DNA of 36,556 nucleotides from Symploca sp. SIO2C1 (GTDB lineage Bacteria; Cyanobacteriota; Cyanobacteriia; Cyanobacteriales; Coleofasciculaceae): NCBI GenBank assembly GCA_010692635.1, contig JAAHGL010000059.1, positions 1 to 36,556 of the forward strand, read 5' to 3'. Shown piece by piece: positions 35,391 to 36,556 of this stretch (position 1 is its first letter; each line of letters starts with the position of its first letter). The notes under the pieces were generated by a model. It saw only the letters and a program-made list of their open reading frames with translations, ran no database searches and was not told where the DNA came from. The position numbers and the translations under genes were made by a program.

Positions 35391-36119
35391 ATGGTTCAGC
35401 AACTTCAACCCACCGCTGTTGATTCCGATTGGCTCTATCCTGAAAGTGATGGTAAACCATTGTCCGACAATACTGTTCAGTTTCGCCTAATTACCACCCT
35501 TCAGGGAGGGATTGATGCCCTGTTCGCCGATGACCCTAATGTTTTTGTAGCTGGAGATTTACTCTGGTATCCGGTAGAAGCTGTCGAAGGAGTCTCAAAA
35601 AGTCAGGCACCGGATGTAATGGTGGTTTTTGGTCGTCCCAAAGGGGATAGGCGCTCCTACAAGCAATTCCTAGAAGAAGACATAGCACCACAAGTTGTCT
35701 TTGAAATCCTCTCCAAAAGCAACACAAAAGCAGAGATGGATAGTAAATTTAACTTCTATGAGCGTTATGGTGTCGAGGAATATTATCTGTATGATCCAGC
35801 AACCAATGAACTCAAGGGGTGGTTACAACAGAATAAGCAGTTGATTGCTATTGGTAAGATGGAAGGCTGGCTCAGTCCTAGGCTGGGTTGCCGATTGGAG
35901 ACAGCCAACGGCTCACTGGAACTGTATAGACCAGATGGCAAAAGGATGGAGACTTATGTTGAAACTTCAAAACGTGCTGAAAGAGCTGAAAAAGCTCTCC
36001 AAGACCAACAGCAGCAGACTGTAACTCAACTATTCTCCTTAGGTCTAACTATAGAACAAATTGCCACCGCTTGTAATCTTACCCCAAATCAAGTCAAGGA
36101 GATTCTTGGGCAACTTTAA
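35391..36119 (+). CDS. Uma2 family protein, copy 1 of tandem pair
   Basis: The 242-aa product contains the Uma2 core: DWLYPESDGKPLSDNTVQF, an N-terminal extension typical of the longer subfamily, then SQAPDVMVVFGRPKGDRRSY, then QVVFEILSKSNTKAEMDSKF and YGVEEYYLYDPATNELKGWL. The PD, the Glu of FEILS and the following Lys give the PD-(D/E)XK-type site. A coiled-coil tail (about 185-215, with RAERAEKALQDQQQQ) ends in a helix-turn-helix-like segment LGLTIEQIATACNLTPNQVK. That segment may bind DNA or mediate contacts (inference). It looks intact. Confidence 0.88.
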   Translation: MVQQLQPTAVDSDWLYPESDGKPLSDNTVQFRLITTLQGGIDALFADDPNVFVAGDLLWYPVEAVEGVSKSQAPDVMVVFGRPKGDRRSYKQFLEEDIAPQVVFEILSKSNTKAEMDSKFNFYERYGVEEYYLYDPATNELKGWLQQNKQLIAIGKMEGWLSPRLGCRLETANGSLELYRPDGKRMETYVETSKRAERAEKALQDQQQQTVTQLFSLGLTIEQIATACNLTPNQVKEILGQL

Positions 36120-36277
36120 CCCAAGAGCCGTCAGCTATCAGCTGTCTCCTCTAGCTTTTCCAAACGAGTCCTAAACTTAGTGCAGCACGGCGGAAATAAG
36201 TGAGCAGTTTGAGTCGATTGAATTTTCAATTCTCAATTAAAATGTAAAGTGCTGCATTTAGCAGGGAAACTGGTACG

Positions 36278-36556
36278 ATGGTTCAGCAACTTCAACCCAC
36301 CGCTGTTGATTCCGATTGGCTCTATCCCGAAAGTGATGGTAAACCATTGTCCGACAATACTGTTCAGTTTCGCCTAATTACCACCCTTCAGGGAGGGATT
36401 GATGCCCTGTTCGCCGATGACCCTAATGTTTTTGTAGCTGGAGATTTACTCTGGTATCCGGTAGAAGCTGTCGAAGGAGTCTCAAAAAGTCAGGCACCGG
36501 ATGTAATGGTGGTTTTTGGTCGTCCCAAAGGGGATAGGCGCTCCTACAAGCAATTC
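36278..36556 (+). CDS. Uma2 family protein, copy 2 (truncated by window end)
   Basis: The visible 93 codons encode exactly the same residues as the first 93 of copy 1, from MVQQLQPTAVDSDWLYPESD onward. The only base change is silent. It is open to the window edge. Whether the full copy is intact cannot be seen. Confidence 0.85.
   Translation, partial: MVQQLQPTAVDSDWLYPESDGKPLSDNTVQFRLITTLQGGIDALFADDPNVFVAGDLLWYPVEAVEGVSKSQAPDVMVVFGRPKGDRRSYKQF

Larger units (their letters stand above)
35332..36556. repeat. Tandem direct duplication, 887-bp period
   Basis: Bases 35332-35669 recur at 36219-36556 with one difference that I found (T at 35441, C at 36328, a silent Pro codon). The shared part begins 59 bp before the start codon and runs to the window end, so leader and gene are both copied. 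The second copy continues outside the window. Confidence 0.95.

Noticed and set aside
1-36556. tRNA, rRNA and riboswitch signals
   Set aside because: I saw no cloverleaf with the conserved TTCGA/T-loop pattern, no rRNA sequence and no recognisable riboswitch core; a covariance search could still find something I missed.

Overview
The window reads as chromosome of a filamentous, gliding cyanobacterium. The octamer GCGATCGC (HIP1) recurs throughout, heptanucleotide tandem repeats fill many spacers, and the largest locus is a cyanobacterial phototaxis operon. GC in lines I sampled is about 45-48% in core genes. The genus cannot be fixed from sequence alone; an Oscillatoriales/Coleofasciculales-type organism is a reasonable inference.

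Left part (1-9300). It holds a small conserved hypothetical gene, a DUF4058 gene, a two-helix membrane protein, then an AT-rich islet with one gene that fuses a DarT-type (DUF4433) DNA ADP-ribosyltransferase to a DarG-type macrodomain. alaS follows. A minus-strand redox cluster comes next, in transcription order peroxiredoxin, thioredoxin, glutathione S-transferase and a TetR regulator. A repeat-rich spacer with hairpins and a MITE-like element closes this part.

Centre (9300-26340). This is a pixGHIJL-type phototaxis operon on the minus strand: pixG (PATAN-REC), pixH (CheY), pixI (CheW), pixJ (2624-aa soluble chemoreceptor with 11 tandem GAF domains), pixL (CheA-REC hybrid) and a second CheW-like gene. 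Seven of the 11 GAFs keep a Cys at the bilin-attachment position and three of these also carry a DHCF motif, so the receptor looks like an array of cyanobacteriochromes with several colour types. A four-helix-bundle (S23/IVP) gene on the opposite strand sits between pixJ and pixL. A 401-aa all-helical protein of unknown function lies beyond the operon.

Right part (26340-36556). It holds larB, a 261-bp MITE-like element with a strong central hairpin, an AbrB-family membrane protein, a Uma2 nuclease-like gene, a 1000-aa REC-GAF-PAS-LOV-PAS histidine kinase with an intact LOV cysteine motif, a CrtC/AttH-like lipocalin, and a recent tandem duplication (887-bp period) of another Uma2 gene that runs off the window end.

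Recurrent theme: heptamer tracts occupy many spacers, abut the start codon of at least five genes where a Shine-Dalgarno site would be expected, and lie inside pixL and pixJ coding sequence. The two strongest leads are the single-chain DarT-macrodomain toxin-antitoxin and the 11-GAF receptor with frame-sensitive heptamers in its partner kinase.
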